A stretch of 35,862 nt of DNA from positions 1 to 35,862 of the forward strand of contig JAQBNT010000178.1 of assembly GCA_028288445.1 (NCBI GenBank), in the 5' to 3' direction. The translations under genes and the position numbers were made by a program. The notes below the pieces were generated by a model. That model ran no database searches. It had not been told where the DNA came from and was given only the letters and a program-made list of their open reading frames with translations. Positions 32,842-35,862 of this stretch are shown piece after piece. The stretch comes from Hymenobacter sp. (GTDB lineage: Bacteria; Bacteroidota; Bacteroidia; Cytophagales; Hymenobacteraceae). Each line of letters starts with the position of its first letter. Position 1 is the stretch's first letter.

Positions 32842-33954
32842 ATGAGCGAAACGAATAAGCAGTATTTCCCGGCCCTGACCGGTTTGCGCGCGGTGGCCGC
32901 CGCGCTGGTGCTGGCCCACCATTTCAACCCGCTGAACCCGGCGCGGGTGGGCTGGCGGCTGCACAGCCTGGTGGCCGAGATGCACATTGGCGTGACGGTG
33001 TTTTTCGTGCTGAGCGGCTTTCTGATTGGCTACCGCTACCTGGGCCAGGAGCGGGTGCCGCTGCGCACGTACTTCGCCAACCGGTTTGCGCGCATCTATC
33101 CGATGTATTTCCTGCTGACCACGGCCACGTTTCTCATCATTCACCGGGCCGACCCGGCCAGCAACCTGGGCGGTTTCAAAATTTACCTGCTCAACATTAG
33201 TTTTCTGCGGGGGCTCTTTGAGGAGTTTCTGTATACCGGCATCCAGCAGGGCTGGTCGCTGACGGTGGAAGAAATGTTCTACGTATCGGCCCCGCTGGCT
33301 TTCTGGCTCATTCGGCGCAATGCGCGGTGGCTGGTGGCGCTGCCGCTGGGGCTGGGGTTGCTGGGCGTGGGGCTGGTGCTGCTGGGCTGGGGGCAGGCGT
33401 GGCACGGGTTCTTCGGCTCATTTGGTTTCCTGTTTCAGTTCACGTACCCGGGCCGGGCGGTGGAGTTTTTCGTGGGCGTGGGGCTGGCGTGGTGGCTGCG
33501 GCAGCCGGGCGCGCCTGCGGCTCCGCGCTTGCTCACCTGGTTCGGGCTGGCGGGCTGCCTGCTGTGTCTGGTGGTCCTGAGCCTGCTGCACGGCGCGGCC
33601 ATCGGGGATTTTGGGGTGATGCAGCCGGCGGGGATGTTCATCAACAACGTCCTGCTGCCGCTGCTCGGCATCGGCCCGCTGCTGTGGGGGCTGGCGCGGG
33701 AAACCACCTGGCTAAGCCGCCTGCTCAGCAGCCGCCCGCTGCTGCTGCTGGGCAAAAGCTCCTACGTGTTCTACCTGCTGCACATGGGCGTATTGCAGCA
33801 CCTGATTCATAATCAGTTACAGAGCAATGTGCTGACGGTGCTGGCCCTGTACGCAATATCCATCGTCTTATACTGGCTGGTGGAGGAGCCGCTCAACCAC
33901 TGGCTGCGGCGCGTACTGCGCCGGCCGGCCCGGCCGGTGGCGGCGCTGGCCTGA
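32842..33954 (+). CDS. Acyltransferase 3 family membrane protein
   Basis: A 370-residue inner-membrane acyltransferase of the acyltransferase 3 family, which O-acetylates or acylates polysaccharides and other envelope molecules. About ten hydrophobic segments are seen. The family's N-terminal pattern is clear: YFPALTGLRAVAAALVLAHH with the conserved His near residue 30, then GVTVFFVLSGFLIGYRYL, the RFARIYPMYFLL segment, and QQGWSLTVEEMFYVSAPL. The C-terminal end is basic (LRRVLRRPARP). The ATG at 32842 is preferred to an in-frame GTG at 32830. It is transcribed divergently from the DUF72 gene across a 109-bp gap that holds a near -7 match (TACCTTTC, 32808-32815). The acceptor is unknown. Confidence 0.9.
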   Translation: MSETNKQYFPALTGLRAVAAALVLAHHFNPLNPARVGWRLHSLVAEMHIGVTVFFVLSGFLIGYRYLGQERVPLRTYFANRFARIYPMYFLLTTATFLIIHRADPASNLGGFKIYLLNISFLRGLFEEFLYTGIQQGWSLTVEEMFYVSAPLAFWLIRRNARWLVALPLGLGLLGVGLVLLGWGQAWHGFFGSFGFLFQFTYPGRAVEFFVGVGLAWWLRQPGAPAAPRLLTWFGLAGCLLCLVVLSLLHGAAIGDFGVMQPAGMFINNVLLPLLGIGPLLWGLARETTWLSRLLSSRPLLLLGKSSYVFYLLHMGVLQHLIHNQLQSNVLTVLALYAISIVLYWLVEEPLNHWLRRVLRRPARPVAALA

Positions 33955-34113
33955 GGAAGCCGGAGCTGCCAGGGATTTCCGGCTGGGGAAGCCGGCGGCA
34001 CCGCATGGGGCCGCATCTCAGCGTCTGCGCTGCAACCAATTCGCCATCCGGCAGTAAAAACAGCTGCCCCGGCGCACCCTAACTAGCCGCGCGGGCCCAT
34101 CCACTTCCCCGCC

Positions 34114-35454
34114 ATGATGTCGAAAAACGTTCTGCTACTGCTGGCCGGCCTGGGCCTGCTGGCCGCCTGCAGTGGCCCCAGCCAACAGGAAAAACAGGAA
34201 GCCGCTGCCAACACGCCGGCCCAGACCGTGGCCACGCCCGCCGCCGACTCGGTGCACCTGCCCGCGCCCTACGCCACCAAATCCGTCACCAATCGGGTGA
34301 ATATCCAGCCCTGGCCAGCCAGCAAAACGCCCGTGGCCCCCGCCGGCTTCGCGGTGGCCGAGTACGCTGGGAAGCTGGACAGCCCGCGCTGGCTGTACGT
34401 GGCTCCCAACGGCGACGTGCTGGTGGCCGAAGCCAGTACCGTGCCGATGAGCATGAGCCGCAAAGTAATAGCCGAGCTCAAGCTGGACAAGTCGCGCTCG
34501 CTACGCGACCACAGCGCCAACCGCATCACCTTATTCCGCGATACCAACCACGACGGTACGCCCGACCTGCGTACCACTTTCCTGGCCAATCTCAGCCAGC
34601 CGTTTGGCATGCTCATTATTGGCAATAATTTCTACGTGGCCAATACCGATGGCGTGCTGCGCTTCCCCTACCAGCCGGGCGCTACCAAAATCACGGGCTC
34701 GGGCCAGCGCATCCTCGACCTGCCCAAGGGCGGCTACAACAACCACTGGACCCGCAACCTGCTGGCCGCGCCCGACGGCTCCAAAATCTACGTGACGGTG
34801 GGTTCGAGCAGCAACGTGCAGGAGCACGGGGCCGAGGAGGAAGTGCGCCGCGCCAATATCCTTCAAATTAACCCTGACGGCACGGGCGAGAAAATATTCG
34901 CCAGCGGCCTGCGCAACCCCATCGGCCTGCAATGGCAGCCCGGCACCGGCAAGCTCTGGGCCGTGGTGAACGAGCGCGACGAGCTGGGCGATGAGCTGGT
35001 GCCCGACTACTTCACCAGCGTGCAGGAAGGTGGCTTCTACGGCTGGCCCTACTCGTACTTCGGCCAGAACGAAGAGCCGCGCCGCAAAAACGAGCGGCCC
35101 GACCTCGTCAAGAAAGCCCTGGTGCCCGACGTGGCACTGGGCGCGCACGTAGCCGCGCTGGGCCTTGCATTTTATGATAAGAACGCCTTCCCGGCCAGGT
35201 ACCGAAATGGCGCTTTCATCGGCGAGCACGGGTCCTGGAACCGCACGCAGTTCTCGGGCTACAAGGTGGTTTTCGTGCCCTTCGCCAACGGCAAACCCGG
35301 CCAGCCGGAGGATTTTCTCACTGGCTTCCTGGCTGGCGGCGACACGAAGGACGCGTACGGCCGCCCCGTGGGGGTGGCCACGCTGCCCGACGGCTCGCTG
35401 CTGGTGGCCGACGATGCGGCCGACAAAATCTGGCGCGTAAGTGTCGCCAAATAA
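34114..35454 (+). CDS. PQQ-type sugar (sorbosone-like) dehydrogenase lipoprotein
   Basis: A 446-residue exported lipoprotein of the sorbosone/soluble glucose dehydrogenase-like superfamily. A short signal ends in a lipobox, LLAAC, with Cys19, so the protein is probably anchored in a membrane facing the periplasm or surface. Residues 20-50 are a low-complexity linker. From about residue 78 a six-bladed propeller follows (FAVAEYAGKLDSPRWLYVAP, FLANLSQPFGMLIIGNNFYV, SGLRNPIGLQWQPGTGKLWA, NERDELGDELVPDYF, GEHGSWNRTQFSGYKVVFVP). Relatives oxidise aldoses using PQQ, but many members lack a proven substrate. Two ATGs are adjacent at 34114 and 34117. It converges on uxuA, with 22 bp between the stops and no clear terminator. 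Confidence 0.9.
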   Translation: MMSKNVLLLLAGLGLLAACSGPSQQEKQEAAANTPAQTVATPAADSVHLPAPYATKSVTNRVNIQPWPASKTPVAPAGFAVAEYAGKLDSPRWLYVAPNGDVLVAEASTVPMSMSRKVIAELKLDKSRSLRDHSANRITLFRDTNHDGTPDLRTTFLANLSQPFGMLIIGNNFYVANTDGVLRFPYQPGATKITGSGQRILDLPKGGYNNHWTRNLLAAPDGSKIYVTVGSSSNVQEHGAEEEVRRANILQINPDGTGEKIFASGLRNPIGLQWQPGTGKLWAVVNERDELGDELVPDYFTSVQEGGFYGWPYSYFGQNEEPRRKNERPDLVKKALVPDVALGAHVAALGLAFYDKNAFPARYRNGAFIGEHGSWNRTQFSGYKVVFVPFANGKPGQPEDFLTGFLAGGDTKDAYGRPVGVATLPDGSLLVADDAADKIWRVSVAK

Positions 35455-35476
35455 GCTTCGATTTCCGGTTGTCAGC

Positions 35477-35862
35477 TTACGCCAGGCTGCGCGTGATGCC
35501 CATTTCCAGCCCGCGCAATTCGGCCAGGCCGCGCAGGCGGCCGATGGCCGAGTAGCCGGGGTTGGTTTTCTTGTGGAGGTCGTCGAGCATCTGGTGGCCG
35601 TGGTCGGGGCGCATGGGCAGGCTCACGTTGCGCCGGCGCATGGCCTCGATTAGCTCGCGCATTACGGCGTACATGTCCACGTCGCCTTCGAGGTGGTTGG
35701 CTTCGTAGAAATTGCCTTCCGCATCGCGCTGGGTGCTGCGCAGGTGAATGAAGTGGATGCGGCTAGCAAATTGGCGCACCATGGCCGGCAGGTCGTTATC
35801 GGCCCGCACCCCGAAAGAACCCGTGCAGAAGCACAAGCCGTTGCTGAGCGAGGGCACAGCCG
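35477..35862 (-). CDS. uxuA: Mannonate dehydratase, C-terminal part (cut by window edge)
   Basis: The last roughly 128 residues of mannonate dehydratase, which converts D-mannonate to 2-keto-3-deoxygluconate in hexuronate breakdown. The frame is open to the window edge, so the gene continues beyond 35862; an internal GTG is not its start. Diagnostic segments are [54 protein letters not shown] and [12 protein letters not shown], followed by [20 protein letters not shown]. The His and Asp residues in these segments belong to the metal and substrate site of the family, which has about 390 residues. The neighbouring sugar dehydrogenase gene converges on it; a shared sugar-acid pathway is possible but not shown. 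Confidence 0.93.
   Translation of the reverse strand, partial: AVPSLSNGLCFCTGSFGVRADNDLPAMVRQFASRIHFIHLRSTQRDAEGNFYEANHLEGDVDMYAVMRELIEAMRRRNVSLPMRPDHGHQMLDDLHKKTNPGYSAIGRLRGLAELRGLEMGITRSLA

Overview
The window looks like chromosomal DNA of a high-GC Bacteroidota, most likely Hymenobacter or a close relative in the Cytophagales (inferred). Supporting signs are three secreted proteins ending in type IX secretion (T9SS) sorting domains, a TonB receptor with an N-terminal carboxypeptidase-regulatory domain, an OmpA protein with thrombospondin type 3 repeats, promoters of the Bacteroidota TTG/TAnnTTTG type, and almost no Shine-Dalgarno sites. No rRNA, tRNA, phage, transposase or true CRISPR array was seen.

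Layout. 1-5255 (minus strand): a T9SS delta-60-repeat protein, a class C beta-lactamase-like serine hydrolase and a PolB-like 3'-5' exonuclease. 5256-5899: a gene-free stretch with a nine-unit 21-bp tandem array. 5900-9696: an outer-membrane beta-barrel receptor, then two small secreted carboxypeptidase-regulatory-domain proteins. 9938-12118 (minus): an ArsR/SdpI pair like Bacillus sdpRI with a palindromic operator, a small two-helix membrane protein and an ECF sigma factor. 12465-14579: an IPT/TIG-domain T9SS protein. 14705-15399: an XRE-type regulator preceded by four TGTACA sites in two 55-bp units. 15463-15612: a nested inverted-repeat element. 15752-23794 (minus): a 2680-residue T9SS surface protein built from three roughly 930-residue modules. 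24289-26701: nuoK and nuoL as an isolated pair. 27015-28598: OmpA-family protein with a Lys/Ala/Pro tail. 28723-28886: a 41-bp palindromic tandem array. 28931-32732 (minus): a TonB-dependent receptor, a short ModE-type regulator and a DUF72 protein. 32842-35862: an acyltransferase, a sorbosone/PQQ-type sugar dehydrogenase lipoprotein and the 3' part of uxuA.

The most informative find is at 31559-31582. A near-perfect ModE-type operator (CGTTATATC, 6 bp, GATATAGCG) lies directly before the TonB receptor gene, whose upstream neighbour encodes a stand-alone ModE DNA-binding domain. This suggests a ModE-controlled outer-membrane uptake route, plausibly for molybdate or tungstate or a chelate of them. 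Other points worth following are the detached nuoKL pair, the four-site operator of the XRE regulator, the autoregulated sdpRI-like operon, and several families of structured intergenic repeats, two of which keep pairing between arms although their sequences differ.
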